Assembly (NCBI GenBank): GCA_963575745.1
Contig: CAUYUJ010019274.1
Location: forward strand, 119,284-183,283
From: Prorocentrum cordatum
Lineage: Eukaryota; Sar; Dinophyceae; Prorocentrales; Prorocentraceae
DNA: 64,000 bases
Direction: 5' to 3'
A program made the translations under genes and the position numbers. The notes under the pieces were generated by a model. It had not been told where the DNA came from and did not search any database. It saw only the letters and a program-made list of their open reading frames with translations. Below are positions 23,409-34,733 of this stretch, piece by piece. Positions within the stretch are counted from its first letter, which is position 1. The number at the start of each line of letters is the position of its first letter.

Positions 23409-23900
23409 CTGCGAAGGACGAGGAGGAAGGACGCCCCAACTATGAAGCTGGACATGACTCCGCTGCGAACGGGCTCCAGTGCCATACGCGCGACCCTGAC
23501 CGCGAACTGTCATGCATGTTACGGAAGTCCATCTATTTATCAGGAGGAGCGGAAGAGTGCGGACATCCCGGGAACCAAGCACCAAGCAGCTCCGTCGTCA
23601 CGGAGCCGACGCAGAGCCGACGTGCACTCGCGGCGAAGCGTCGCCCATCTGCGGTTTGTGCAGGGGGGCGTAGACCGACGTGCACCTGCCCTCTGGCTGC
23701 ACAAGCCTGCATCGGATCATTGCGACAAGTCGTTGCTCATTCGCATCTGTCCTCGTCGAGTATCCGCCCTCCGCGAAGGAGGCCGAGGAGAGCAGGGGCG
23801 AGGGCCATGGCCCCTGTGTGGAGACCTCGAAGCTCTCTAGAGATGGACGCCACGACGTCGAGCCGAACGGCCTGTCGCACCAGGAGCAGAGACTCTTCAC
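23409..23900. other. no gene recognised
   Basis: Open frames on both strands, none with a recognisable domain; possibly further exons of the candidate at 22605-23408. Confidence 0.25.
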
Positions 23901-23929
23901 CTCGACAGAGGGAGAGAGAGAGAGAGAGG

Positions 23930-24032
23930 AAAAAACAGGACGACGCCGACGCCGACGCCAACGCCGACGCCGACGCCGACGCCGACGCCCTCGCCGGAGC
24001 CACCGCCGCCGCCGCCGACGACGTCAACGACA

Positions 24033-24082
<50 letters not shown>

Positions 24083-24142
24083 ACGCCACCCTATCGGGCG
24101 GAGGCCTCGGCCCAGAAACCCTCCCCGCACCTTTTGCCCGCA

Positions 24143-24183
<41 letters not shown>

Positions 24184-24373
24184 TTGACGGCGCGCTGAAG
24201 GGGGTAGGGGGGGGGAAGGCGACTAAGAAGGAGGCTGATTCTCAGAAGGCGTTGGCCTAACATTCATAAACAAGGTCCGCGCCTTCTAAGAAGCAGGGAT
24301 GTTTTTGAGAAGCCTTCCTCCCTCACCTTAACCCCCTCTGCACGTGGCCGAGACGACGCCGATGCCGACGCCA

Positions 24374-24412
<39 letters not shown>

Positions 24413-24449
24413 ACGACGCCGCCGCCGACGACGACGACGACGACGACGA

Positions 24450-24498
<49 letters not shown>

Positions 24499-24525
24499 AA
24501 CGACGACGATGACGACGACCCGCCG
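23930..24525. repeat. (GAC)n and GACGCC microsatellites
   Basis: Runs at 23938-23995 (GACGCC), 24005-24082 and 24144-24186 (GAC), and 24355-24525 (GACGCC then GAC). They are separated by unique sequence of about 60-170 bp. Confidence 0.9.
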
Positions 24526-24551
24526 CGCATTTGTTTGCCCTATGGGGCGGC

Positions 24552-24574
24552 GGGAGCCGAAAAATGGCTGCGGA
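24552..24574 (-). other. candidate decayed spliced-leader relict
   Basis: On the minus strand TCCGCAGCCATTTT, then TC inserted, then GGCTC and CCG. The leader should read TCCGTAGCCATTTTGGCTC then AAG. One substitution and a two-base insertion separate the first 19 positions; the AAG end is lost. No gene recognised downstream. Weak. Confidence 0.25.
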
Positions 24575-25353
24575 GGCGGGGGGCGGGAGGAAGGGAATGT
24601 TTGGAATTGCGCTCTGATTCGCCGACGGGGCGGTCAATGCGGCGCGGCACTCACTACCGGCTGGCAGAAACACGCGGTATCTAGCAACAGGGGCGCTAAC
24701 GTGTAAATGCTCCGCCCGACCTATCCCAGACCACCCCACCCCCCCCCCCTTTCATCGTCGGAAGGCGCTCAAGGCGCATCACAACGCCGCATGAGAAGGG
24801 AAGAGGCAAGAGGAGGCATATCAAGGAGGGAAGCAGGTGAGATGGCCTGCGGAAGGCCGAAAGCCAGCTACGTGGGCTGGTGCAAGGCAGGGGCCAACGG
24901 GAGCGCACGATACTCGCACGCTCGACCTGCGGCCCGTGCCTGCACCAACGCCTCAGTGCAACCCTCGTCCCCGCCAACAGACCTAAACTCCACCTTCCAA
25001 TCCCTCCGCCCATCTATCATGGACGCGTGTGACAGCACAGCACGTCGACCACGCGAGACGCTCGCTGATCAGGAGGGGGAGGGAGGACGCTATATGAAAG
25101 GTCAGGAGAGAAGGAGTGGGCAACTCGACGTCTGAGACACGCCCGCATGCTCACGACTACATCCTGCAAAGCTAGGAAGGAGGAAAGGCTAGGACATAAC
25201 CACATCCCCTAGCGAAGCATTTGAAACACAGAACTACACTTGCCAGGACAGTGGAGGAAGAAGGGTAGTTATCTTCGCACCCACGCGAGGCACCGACGCG
25301 ATTGCCGTCGCGCTATGCCGAGGGGGGGGAAACGCGGCAGGGCCATCTGCTGA
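24575..25353. other. no gene recognised
   Basis: Mixed unique sequence without a supported coding region on either strand. Confidence 0.35.
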
Positions 25354-25680
25354 TCAGTCGAGCCTCCTTCTTCTAGGGAGGGGGCTCTGGACAGACCAGT
25401 CTTCCCATTCGCGGGAGGCCGCGATACTCGCAGCCAGAACCGCATCAGGATCGGCCAGGCTGCGCGTGGGCGGCGGGGGAGTGGGCAGAGGCCCCGGCTG
25501 CACCCACCTACGCACGTGCCGAGCAAACATATCATCATTCACTATGGCAGCAACGCGAGCAGCTGACGATATTGGCCCGCAGCGAACAATAGGAGTAGAA
25601 ACTACTGGGATCCGCTGCACACGGACCCATGTCCACTGCAAGCCGAACCTTTGAACGGGCGAGCGGCTGAAGGGCAACAG
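25354..25680 (-). pseudogene. C-terminal coding-like segment of LOTUS-like gene
   Basis: A minus-strand frame following the LOTUS-like segment: WTWVRVQRIPVVSTPIVRCG, a helix with RHVRRWVQPG, a PTPPPPT linker and an Ala-rich acidic end (DPDAVLAASIAASREWEDWS). The composition fits a real protein. A possible donor (GTATGA) sits at the end of the previous segment, but the only nearby acceptor would make a 22-nt intron. Confidence 0.3.
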
Positions 25681-25682
25681 AA

Positions 25683-26780
25683 TCATACGTCCACGGCAAA
25701 CTGCATTGCTTGTCTCACGATCGGCGCCTCTCGCGCCGAGGGTGGACATGCGAAATCGTCGGTGTCAACAGTGCTGTGCGAGAGGTCACCTTCCGCATCT
25801 TCCGGCAGGCCGTCATCAGCATCGCCCGATACACGCGCATCACCACGAGGAGGAGCACGAGCGGCAGCAGGCCGATGGCCTCTGGACACGGCGACGGGAG
25901 GCCGAGGGGGACGAGCGCCAGCCGTCTGCTCCGGGCTCGGCGGTTCCCGAGCGCGACCGGCAGCCGCAGCAGCAAGCTCCGGAGCTCCAGCAGCAGCAGC
26001 AGCAGCAAGCTCCCGCGCGTCCAGCGGGCCCGCAGCCCATAGCGGGTCGGCCTGGGCCGCTGCATGCGGCAGGGCTGGCTCGCCGGGGTGTGCCAGCTGC
26101 GCCCTGGAGGTCCCGTCGTTGTCCTTGTGCACCTTGAACTGGGGCCACTCGCCTAGGAAGGCTGCAACATCCGTCTCGCCCGCATCCTGCATGAGGAAGT
26201 CAAAACAAATCCGCCACATGGCCGCGAATTCATCGGGAAGGCGAGCCACGGGAAGAAACCCTCGGCCGCGCAAGACTTTGACCAACGCCACCACCAGCGC
26301 CGGGGCCGCAGCCAGCGCCGAGGGCGGGGCAGCCACCGCCTCCGCCAGCGCCGGTGGCGAGGCAGCACGGTCCAGAGCCTCCGGAGACGCAGCGCCATCC
26401 GGACGCGCAGGCGGGCCGGCACGAGGCAGAACACGCTCATCCTCTCGAACGTCACGTGCGGGTGGCGGCAGCAGACAAAGCGGCGGCAGTCTGGGAGCAT
26501 CATGCGCAGGCGATGGCGGCAGCACCGGTAGCTGCGGCAGCGGGCGCGAAGCTCTCGCCGAGGAACGCGGCGGGGTGCAGGGCGCACTCCGGGGTACAGC
26601 AGGGCAGGGGGCGCCAGGGGCCACGCCAGCGGCCGCAGCAACCAGTTCGGGAGCGCCACCACGAGCAGCCTCGGCCCCCGCTCCAGGAGGCACAGGCGGC
26701 GCTGGCGAGGGCGTAGGCCACCACGCGGGCGCGGCAGAAGCTGGAGGCGGAAGCGGAGCCGGCAGCCAGCACCAAGCAGC
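25683..26780 (-). pseudogene. LOTUS/OST-HTH-like domain segment
   Basis: Minus-strand frame with Ala/Pro-rich flanks around a compact globular stretch at about 26300-26090: VVALVKVLRGRGFLPVARLP, then DEFAAMWRICFDFLMQDAGE, then TDVAAFLGEWPQFKVHKD. The pattern (helix, 'PVxxLPxEF', 'AG-TDVxxFL', 'P-FKV') resembles the LOTUS/OST-HTH winged-helix fold, which binds RNA or helicases in germ-granule and RNA-control proteins. Judged by eye only. The tail is acidic (DADDGLPEDAEGDLSHSTVD). Ends at TGA 25683-25685. Frames differ from the segments on either side, so the gene is either multi-exon with unseen junctions or frameshifted. Confidence 0.35.
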
Positions 26781-26789
26781 CGCCTGCGC

Positions 26790-27384
26790 TTCGGCGCCCT
26801 AGGGCCCTCGGGCCGCTCCACGTGCATCGGCATCGCCTGGACGTGTCGTTGATCCAGGAACTCGGCTTTGCGCCGGAGGATGGCGGCCCGCTCTGGCGGG
26901 GCAGCTTCATAAGGACCAAGCGTCCGCCCTGGAGCCCTCGCCAGGCCGGGCTGCAGCACCACGTTGCCGACCGCGACAGTAGCGCCGGCATCCGCCCTGA
27001 GAGCTACCGTGGGCGCCGCGCCGGCTGGCCCGGCGGCAGGGACGGTCGCAGTGCTGGCCACGGCAACCACAGTCGGCGGCATGTCATCGATCTGGACGTC
27101 CGGTTGAACTTCAGGCCGAGCACGAGAACGAGCTTGGGCATCGGCAGCAGCGACTGCGCGAGCGAGGCTAGCCACGTCGCGCATGCAAGGTCGGCGGCCG
27201 ACTCGGGCCGCGAAACCGAGCCTGCGCACGGCGGCACGCAGGGGCGGTCTCGGCCAGTCGCCATGGCGCTGGCTGGAAGCATCTCGCGGCGCGCGACTGT
27301 CCCGGGAGAAGGGGGCGGTCGGGACGGCGCGCATGGGCCCCTAGCCCCCCACTGGGAAATGTCTCCACCGGGGCCAGAGCCTGG
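26790..27384 (-). pseudogene. N-terminal coding-like segment of LOTUS-like gene
   Basis: Minus-strand frame with an Ala/Val/Pro-rich low-complexity part (DMPPTVVAVASTATVPAAGP) and then a charged helix (PPERAAILRRKAEFLDQRHV) and a basic KRRR cluster. A good acceptor, CCCCTTCCTCCCAG then G (minus strand, about 27376-27390), lies just upstream after a long polypyrimidine stretch, so this may be an exon; the first ATG in frame is at 27334. Continues into the next segment only after a frame change. Confidence 0.35.
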
Positions 27385-28386
27385 GAGGAAGGGGAGGAGG
27401 GAGGGGAGGGGGGTAAGGAGGAGACGAGGAGGAGTTTCCTACGAGTTCCCTGACACCCAAAGTCTGGTGGGCAGAGGCGACGAGGAGGAGAGGGGGTGGG
27501 AGTAGGAGAAAGAGGAGGAGAGGTGGGGGAAGAGGGGTAAAGAGAGGGAGAGGGGGGAAGGAGGAGGCCAGACGTCGCCGCCACAGAGGCAGAGGGGCCG
27601 GCGTCAAACCTCACCGTGGTAAGCAGCAGGGGGAGGGGAACGTACACTGGCGGCGCGCAAAAGGGAACTGGGGCGACGGCGACGGCGACGACGACACCGT
27701 CGCTTTGAAGGTTCTTGAGGCGTTTCTGCGGCATCTCGCGGCCTCGGCTGGACGCGGCTCGAAAGACGGGACGGACACAGGGAGGGGCTCGGGGACCAGC
27801 TATGAGCGGATTTGGGCCCAGGGTGGGGCAAAGGGGGGGGGGCCTTCTAAGGAAGCAGCAGTCTCTCAGGGACCGAGGGCCACTGAGAAGACGTCTTAAC
27901 GGGCACACGATAACATGGATTACCGATCGGTGGTTCTAGCACCAGTGCCCCATGATTTGGCGACGGAGCGCGCCGATGTGGCGCGGAAACGGGACCCGTC
28001 GCTAATCCGCACGCTTGAATCCATGTTTGCTTCTCCTCGGCCCCAGAGGGCAGGAGGGCGTCCAGGGTGCCCCCCTGCCTGCTCCTTGGACGACCAAAGT
28101 GGGCACAGGAAACATGGGCACGATGGCCCAAAAACCGACAGCGGCCGCTGTTGGGCAGGCGGCCTTCTGTCTCAAATGACAGCGGCCTTCTGTCTCGATG
28201 GAGACAACGGCCCTCGGCGGCATGGATAGCGAACCCAGATCAAAATGAGCAGGACATGCCGTCGGCTTTCGCTCCCATGCTTGCCGTACCCAGGTCGATC
28301 GTACTGGCCTGCCTCCTCTGAAGGCCGCGCCACCCCTCCTAAGGGACCGGACTCGATACAGTTTCTACGGCCCCGCACTGAAATTC
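27385..28386. other. purine/pyrimidine-rich tract, then no gene recognised
   Basis: 27385-27560 is GGAGGA-rich on the plus strand, which is a polypyrimidine tract on the minus strand and compatible with an intron before the LOTUS-like gene. 27561-28386 holds no supported gene. Confidence 0.35.
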
Positions 28387-28570
28387 GCACACGAAAGCGG
28401 ATCCTGGTGCATACGGGATCCTGGCGTATACATTCTTCATTGCTTCCACGGGAAAACGGGGAAAATAGTATACACCACACCACTCCGACGTCGTCCCCGA
28501 CCCTCAAAAAGTTCAGAGACTGAAAAACAGCCCGCCACTGGTAATGTATATGTTCCAGTTTCCGACCACT
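28387..28570 (+). repeat. dispersed repeat family D, copy 1
   Basis: GAAAGCGGATCCTGGTGCAT, TACACCACACCACTCCGACG, TCGTCCCCGACCCTCAAAAA, then AGCCCGCCACTGGTAATGTA and TATGTTCCAGTTTCCG. The same blocks in the same order and spacing recur at 60894-61065. Confidence 0.75.
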
Positions 28571-28794
28571 CCCCGCCCAAGCCCCCGCGCACCACCCTGC
28601 TCTGCGCGCCGCGAGAGTTCGTGGGACGCCACCAGGCCACCTCACCGATCCTGCACGGGCCCATCGTGGACCCAGGATATCGGTGCGCGCGCCTCCCTGG
28701 CCAGGCCAGGAGGGCGTGGACACTGGTCCTCCCAGGCAGCCGAATGCCTGGATTTGTGGGCATGGGGGCCCTGGAAGTGCCGGCCTCTCTGAAG

Positions 28795-28950
28795 GGGCCC
28801 AGGGATACACGAATAAATACGCACAAATACCCATATTCCTTATATGTTCTCTTGTTTTCTGGATCGTCGTCTTCCCCCCCACTTCCTATATGTTTCCATA
28901 TTTCCCTGGGGATCGACGATTCGATGTGTCTGTGTGTGCTTCCCTCCTGA
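28795..28950 (+). repeat. dispersed repeat family C, copy 3
   Basis: GGGGCCCAGGGATACACGAA, TAAATACGCA, TTTTCTGGATCGTCGTCTTC, CACTTCCTATATGTTTCC and TGGGGATCGACGATTCGATG. Same order as the copies at 18845 and 19190. Confidence 0.7.
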
Positions 28951-30164
28951 CTCTCCCCGGGCCAATGTTTCATCGTTTCTGGACGGTCAGGAGGCCCCGG
29001 GCAAGGACCCCCAGAGGCCCAAAACTGCCCAAAGCCTCCCGCCGCTATGTGTGAGCGTTCTTTCTATTCGGCACTTCGACATTGGGCGGAAGGGAGGAGG
29101 GGAGGGGGGGGTCTGGCTCCAGACCTCTGCTTAGTGCGACTGTTTGCAAGAGTGCTACCTCTGGGGGAGACTCCACCCGCTCGAAACAGGCGCGAAAAAA
29201 CAGCCAAGATCTACTCCATGGGGGGGAAGGGGGGGGGGGGGCGAGGGCCCGCGCCCATCGGCAAACAATGAATAAAAAAACGCTCACTTTGTTCACGACG
29301 CGGATGGGTTTGGGACAGGCCCCGGGTGGGCCCAGCCGGGCTCGGCGAGGAGGTCGGGGGGCGTCCCCCGAGAGAAATCTGCACCACCACCAAGAAGCCT
29401 CCACGGGCCCGTCCAGGGTCCAGGCCTTGGCGTTGTGTGCCGTCCAGCTCTGGGCCGGGCGCTGGAAGGCCACGCACTACCCAGTGGGTCCTGTGTTGGC
29501 CTGGCGCGGGCCTGGTGCCAGACCCCCTCGGGTCGTGACAAAAATCACGGCGGAAGGCTTTTCGCCATTTGGGGCGCCCGGGGGGGCACTTGCCGGGCCT
29601 CGGGACCATCAACAGGCTACCCACGATGAGAAATGTGCCCCTGGGAAGGGGTCTGGACTTCTGGGGGTCCACGCTATGAAAAACATGACGTCGAGGGTCT
29701 GGGGTGGTAGCACCTTCCCCCCCCCCCGCGAAATAGAGGCGGCACCGTAGCCCTCATTCACGCGGAGAGTGTGCCGCGCCCCGTCCGCACCGCGGCGTAG
29801 GCGTGCCAAACGAGGCACACGCGCAGCCTGGTCCCGGACCTCCAGCCGACCAAGCCTAATCAGTCCTGCCGTCTTGCAAGAAGAGAATGGCATAAACACA
29901 AATGTTCGAACCCCCGCGCGGACTTCTTGGATCGGCGCTGGAGCCCCCTCCCTGGCGCAGGGAGCCCGCCAGGGGCGGCGCCGGAGGCGCCGCTCGGACA
30001 CTTTCTCTCTGTCTTCCTCGACGTCCATCCTCTGTGTCGGCCCAAGCAAACGGCTTTCATGCCCCAGGGACCATCGAACACGTTGGGGGTTATTAGGGGT
30101 TTTGAGTCCCAGGACCCACAGACTGATAAAAGACAGTCTGCTGGAGATCTCGGTTCGTAACATG
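28951..30164. other. no gene recognised
   Basis: G-runs at 29221-29240 and 29718-29730 and several overlapping frames without domains. The minus-strand frame at 29609-30187 is open for 192 codons but shows no family and has shadow-like composition. Confidence 0.3.
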
Positions 30165-30965
30165 TGCAGTGGAATTCGCTGGCCCATCAGGCCAAATGCG
30201 TGCTAAAACCTTGTCATTATGCCCCGTTGTTTGTATTCACTCCGCACGTGTGTGGCCGCCCCAGGGGGCTCAAGAAGAAAAAATACCCTGGGCAGGTCCC
30301 GGGCAGGTCCTGGGCGTTCATGGATGCGGGCACTCCTAGTCGCGCGCTTCAGGAAACCCCTGGAGCACCCCGAGAGCGCATGGAGGGAGCTCCACGAGAG
30401 CCGAAGAGGGTCCGAGACGACCAAAGAGCGCCCCAAGGCGCCCAGGATGGCATCGTGACGGCCCCAGAAACCTCCAAACCTGATTTTCTGCTGATTTGAG
30501 GGATGTCAGCCCTCTCGCTTTATCTGCTTTGAGCGCTCCAAGACAGCCCAAGAGGCCCGCGAGATCGCCACAAGACAACCCAAGAGACATCCAAGAGGGC
30601 TCCAAGACGGCCCGACAGGGCACCAAGACAGCCCAAGAGCCTCCCAAGATGTCACGAGGGAGCTCCAAGATGGGCCCAAGAAGAGGAATACGAAGATACA
30701 TTTTCAGGCCTCCGCCCCCAAGACGACCCCTGGGACCGCCAGCAAGCTCTCAACAGACCCCAAAGAGGCCCCAAGACGCCTCAAGACGCCCCCGAGAGGT
30801 TCCCCAAGGCCCCCAGAGGCTCCGATAAGACCATCAGGAAGGCCGAAAATACCCCCAAGAGGCCCAGGAAGCTCCCAAGAAGCTTCGCCCCTAGAGGCTC
30901 CCAAGATGCGCTCAAGACAGTCCCCCAAGAGGCCCCCGAAAGGCATCCCCAGAGACCGATGACCC
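30165..30965 (+). repeat. family B unit: header plus CCAAGAGGC array
   Basis: Header GGAATTCGCTGGCCCATCAG and GCCAAATGCGTGCTAAAA (30170-30207), then CCGCCCCAGGGGGC and TACCCTGGGCAGGTCCCGGG, then degenerate CCAAGAGGC/CCAAGACGG units to 30965 with an AT-richer spacer near 30480-30530. Header relatives: 31155-31290 and 55922-56050. Confidence 0.65.
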
Positions 30966-31149
30966 ACAAGCCAGGCACGGTGGCGGGATGGACCAAAAGC
31001 TAAGCGTGGCCCTTAATCTATCAAGCGACTGCTCCAACCAACGCGAGCTTCACACGCGAACTCGGGAAAATGACCAGAACCCAGCAATTTCCAGATCCTC
31101 GCGAACACACGGGTAACTGACCTCAACAATGCAATAAGAGCCGACGAAG

Positions 31150-31369
31150 CGAGCGAAGAGCTAAAATTCGCCAGCCCAACTGGCCAATGGCGTGCTGAGA
31201 TCTCCGGCAAAAGAGGTTCCGAGTGTCTGTTACCAGATCGCGCGCGCCGCGGCCCTTGGTGTCCGGGGATCAAAAGCATCCGGTGATCATGGCGCCGGAC
31301 GCGCGCCAGACGCGCAAGGGACGCGGGTCAGAGATGGTTCTCGGTCTGGGCGCGGCCTTTACTGGAGGA
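31150..31369 (+). repeat. family B header, second copy
   Basis: AAATTCGCCAGCCCAACTGG, CCAATGGCGTGCTGAGATCT and CCGGCAAA, then GATCGCGCGCGCCGCGGCCC and GGGGATCAAAAGCATCC. Here the header is followed by family C sequence before the CCAAGAGGC array. Confidence 0.6.
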
Positions 31370-31520
31370 GCGCGAGAAGACACAAACGAATGAGCACAAT
31401 GCCCAGGATTCCCAATATTCTTCAACATCTTCTGGATTTTCGTCTTCCCCTCCACTTCCCATATTTCCCCCGACTTCTGTTGGAATCGACGCTTATGCGT
31501 GTCTGTGTCTTTTTCCCACC
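31370..31520 (+). repeat. dispersed repeat family C, copy 4
   Basis: GAAGACACAAACGAATGAGC, TTCTGGATTTTCGTCTTCCC, CCACTTCCCATATTTCCC and TGGAATCGACGCTTATG. Confidence 0.55.
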
Positions 31521-31534
31521 TCCTGTTCCACGAA

Positions 31535-31798
31535 CCCGAGAGCGCTCCAGGAGCGCCCCACGGGGCCCGCAAGAGAGCCCAAGAGGGCCCGACGCGGTCC
31601 AAGAGCGTTCCGGCACGCCCAAGGTGGCTCCTCCACGGCCCCAAGAGGACGCCCAAGGCGCCCCAAAAGCGCTCCCAGTGGGGTCCCCAAGAATGCCCGA
31701 GGGGCCAAAGTCTCTTCTTTTTCCCATGGGTGTTTGAAGGGTTTCAGCGTTCTCACCTTTTTAGCCTTCCGACGCTCCAAGACGGCACCAAAGAGGCA
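31535..31798 (+). repeat. CCAAGAGGC array interrupted by the copia element (left part)
   Basis: CCAAGAGGG/CCAAGAGGAC units with an AT-richer spacer (CTTCTTTTTCCCATGGGTG) run up to the LTR. Similar units resume right after the other LTR at 41604-41745, so the retrotransposon appears to sit inside one array. Confidence 0.6.
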
Positions 31799-31940
31799 TG
31801 TGGCAGCAGGAGCAGCAGCAAATGGTTTTGGACTCGAGCCAGTAAGGCTTACAGGTACCAGGAGAGGGCCCAATCCACTGGGCCAGGGCCAAGGAAACTA
31901 AAAGCTGAACCGAACCACAAAATTGTGCCAGAGATTCACA
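31799..31940 (-). repeat. copia 3' LTR (142 bp)
   Basis: Begins TGTGGCAGCAGGAGCAGC and ends GTGCCAGAGATTCACA, so it has TG...CA ends. About 91% identical by eye to 41464-41603, and homology stops exactly at both ends. The adjacent internal sequence on the element's sense strand (AGAAAGGTTGACCAG) is only a weak polypurine tract. Confidence 0.9.
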
Positions 31941-32062
31941 CTGGTCAACCTTTCTAGTAGGTTTAGCTGACCCGAGCGTGTGAAACACGCCTCAGCACAC
32001 GGGTTTGGTGATTGTCACCTGCCCCTGTACACCCACACTGCACGCCAGCGCACGCACATGTC

Positions 32063-32831
32063 TTAAGAGGGGAGAGGGAGGGAGAAGATATCACTGAAAC
32101 TGCCAGAACCGTCAGACTCGGCGCCGGACTCGGACACGAAAGACGTCCAACTGACGGACGCCCGATCCTTGGCGAATGTCCTGAGGGAGGCAGCTTGCGA
32201 CCTCGCTTTCTGGGAAGGGCCTTCCAGCCTGCCGACCAGCTCTCGGCCCTCATCCACCAGCAGTAGACGGCCTGACGGCAACAGGTCAAACAGGGCGGCA
32301 GTCACTTTGGTAACATCATCCTTCGTGAGGGGGTCCACCGGCATCCTAGAATTTGGCACCCACCTCACGACACTTTCGATCGCTCGAGCGACTCGCAGAT
32401 GATCGCTAGATCCAGAGCCATCCTTCGCACTCGCAATCCCATCCTTCAACATCGTACCATAAATACTTCTGGCGTCCACTACATGAATCTGCCGCCCTCG
32501 ATGTCCGAGTCGGCAGTCCTGTCGGAGGACAATGATAAAACGGTCCTGCAGCTCTCGGACGCTCTGGAATCTCTACATCCTGGAAAACTGCACCTGCATA
32601 CAGCACTTGCAGGTACTCGACTTCTGATACTGCTGATGCGAGGGCCAGCGTCCCGCCTGCGAGGGCGGATGGGACCTTTCTTCTGAGCTTGGACGACCTC
32701 CGCCCGAGAATCGACGCCCTCACTGAAAGATTCTGCAACGCACTCTGATCAGTGGCCAGCACCATCCACGCCCCCTGGGTCGGATCATCTGGGAGCCCCT
32801 CGGCGTCGACCCCCCTGGCGCTGGCTCCCAC
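32063..32831 (-). pseudogene. copia RNase H domain
   Basis: QGAWMVLATDQSALQNLSVR, then KLRRKVPSALAGGTLALASA (RNase H 'RSTLAAET'-type motif with the acidic residue changed to Gly). After a frame change DARSIYGTMLKDG, then VARAIESVVRWVPNSRMPVD and PLTKDDVTKV, which is the standard C-terminal DSKxLYD ... VxWVPxxxxxADxLTK pattern. Last domain before the 3' LTR. Confidence 0.75.
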
Positions 32832-32912
32832 CCCTCCAGCGTCAGAAGGTGGTGAAGGCCATCTTGCTGGGATCGAGACGCCACGCCGCCAGGCCTCTGG
32901 AGGCCGTGCTCC

Positions 32913-34112
32913 TCAAATGACGCACCAGCTTGTTGGCGCACGAAACGCCCAAGAAGTCGCTTGTTTCAGCCTTGATGCCAGGATACTCGCTACTCCCGAC
33001 GCTTCTGGTCGCGTCTGTCTACCTACCCAGTTCAGCTTGTATATGAGAGACCTCAGGGCCTTGAGCTCTGTCGGGTCCAACTGGGTGTCAATCAGACTAA
33101 GCCTGCCAGGAGCCACGCTGAGGTGCCTGAGTTCCTCCAGGATGTATTTCTCCGGGTCAACTGCAATGCGCTGGGGTGTCCACGTTATCCTACGACTGGC
33201 GTAGTCCACCGGCGACACGCGCAGGTCCCGGCACTTTCCAAAACGGAACCTGGACTCCAAAATCACTCGCACCTGCTGCCTGACCTCGGGAGTGGACGAC
33301 GCTATGAAGAAATCGTCGACTTCGAGCAGTATCATGCTCTCGAGGCCGTTCCCTTTTCGCATGCTTCAACCACCAGTAGGGCTCTAACAGGGACCTCAAA
33401 TACCCATGACCGGACTGGAACTGAATCACGGTATTCCGCCACGCAACAGGAGCATCGCCCAGGCCGTATACATTTACAATGAGCTCGATGAGAGCTCCTT
33501 CCTCGACTCGAACTCCGCGGCACGGCTCGACGTATATTGGTCCACCTTCACGCGTGATTGGATTCGACTGGCATACACGCGCGATCGGCTATGTCTCCGT
33601 ACATGCCGTGATTCATCCGAACCTGCACGAACATAATCAGGGAAGCGGACTGAGGGGTCGGCGCAAAGACTGCGATGGGTGCCTGTGTCAGGGTCCTGGT
33701 GGCCATGGACACACCACCTAGACTTCGCCGTCGGCTCCGCAAACGCCCCCTCCCGGGGCTTCCACCGGCGCACCATGCTGGACGACATTATCTTCTCGGG
33801 CTGCATCTCGCGGATTATCATCGCTTTCTTCGGAGGAATGATGCGCACGGCCCTGGGGCTCTCCATGTATTTTCCACTCGGCCCCGTTAAAAATCTCAAA
33901 CTTGGCCCTCTCGGCTGGAGTGAGCTTGGACCAGACAATGCCCCCCCCTCGGCTGGCGGCGAAAACCCCTGTCTTGCGCTGGGAACCAGACAACTCCCCC
34001 GCAACGTGTCAGGTTTTATCCCCTGAGGTAGAGGGGGGGTCCTCCTGGCATAACTCGACTCGCATACCCCCGGACGGTTCGGCGCACACCCAGAGTGATG
34101 AGGCCCCCCCAT
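32913..34112 (-). pseudogene. copia reverse transcriptase
   Basis: Pieces in changing frames: WSKLTPAERAKFEIFNGAEW and MIIREMQPEKIMSSSMVRRW, then KPREGAFAEPTAKSRWCVHG with HQDPDT (the start of the palm). Later MILLEVDDFFIASSTPEVRQ carries the catalytic Asp pair at the xVDD position (about 33320), followed by SRFRFGKC...YASRRITWTPQRIAVDPEKY and a SLIYKLNWVGRQTRPEASGV block (RT/RNase H connection). It would copy the element RNA into DNA; the frame breaks rule this out here. Confidence 0.8.
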
Positions 34113-34733
34113 TTTTCTCCGTAGTGCCTTGAGCTACCAGCACCATTGTCACGTCGGGGGGATCTCTCTCGTTCGGCCCTGGCTGCTATCTGATCCTCGA
34201 TGTCCTGAACCCGCTCTGGAACGCCCCTAGGCCCCCAGCCATCGGCCCCATGCCGAGGTCCGGCGACGGCGTCGTACCAGGGGGGCTAGAGACAGGGAGG
34301 AAGAGGCGCCTGGGTCTGGCGGAGTAGGGGAGGCAGAGAGCGACAGCAGCTCGGTCCTGGAGCCAGGATCAGGAAGACTGGGAGGGGGATCGGTCCTGGG
34401 CTTCTTGGGCTCTGACGTCCCCGAATTGCGACTGGCCTCGCGGCTCTCGGCCGCGCTCCTTGATGCTCCTCTCCGGAAGATACAGGCGGGGACGTCCGAG
34501 GGCTGCTCGAGCTTGGCTCGAGGTGTCGGGGGAAGTGGAGTAACCTTGGAGTCCTGCTTCTCCACTCGAGCCTCGTCGAGCGGTGGCGACTCTTCGGCTT
34601 CTCGAGCTTCGTCCAGCAATGGCTTGGAGTCGCCCCCCACCGGGCCGCGCCCCCTGGTCTCCCCGGCCGCCGGTTGCGGCCCCTCCTGAGAAGTGGCATC
34701 GCAAAATACCTGACGCACACTCGCTCCGCCACG
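34113..34733 (-). pseudogene. copia linker between integrase and RT
   Basis: Pro/Ser/Glu-rich low-complexity sequence on the minus strand, with no domain. Typical of the disordered linker at this place in the polyprotein. Confidence 0.4.
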
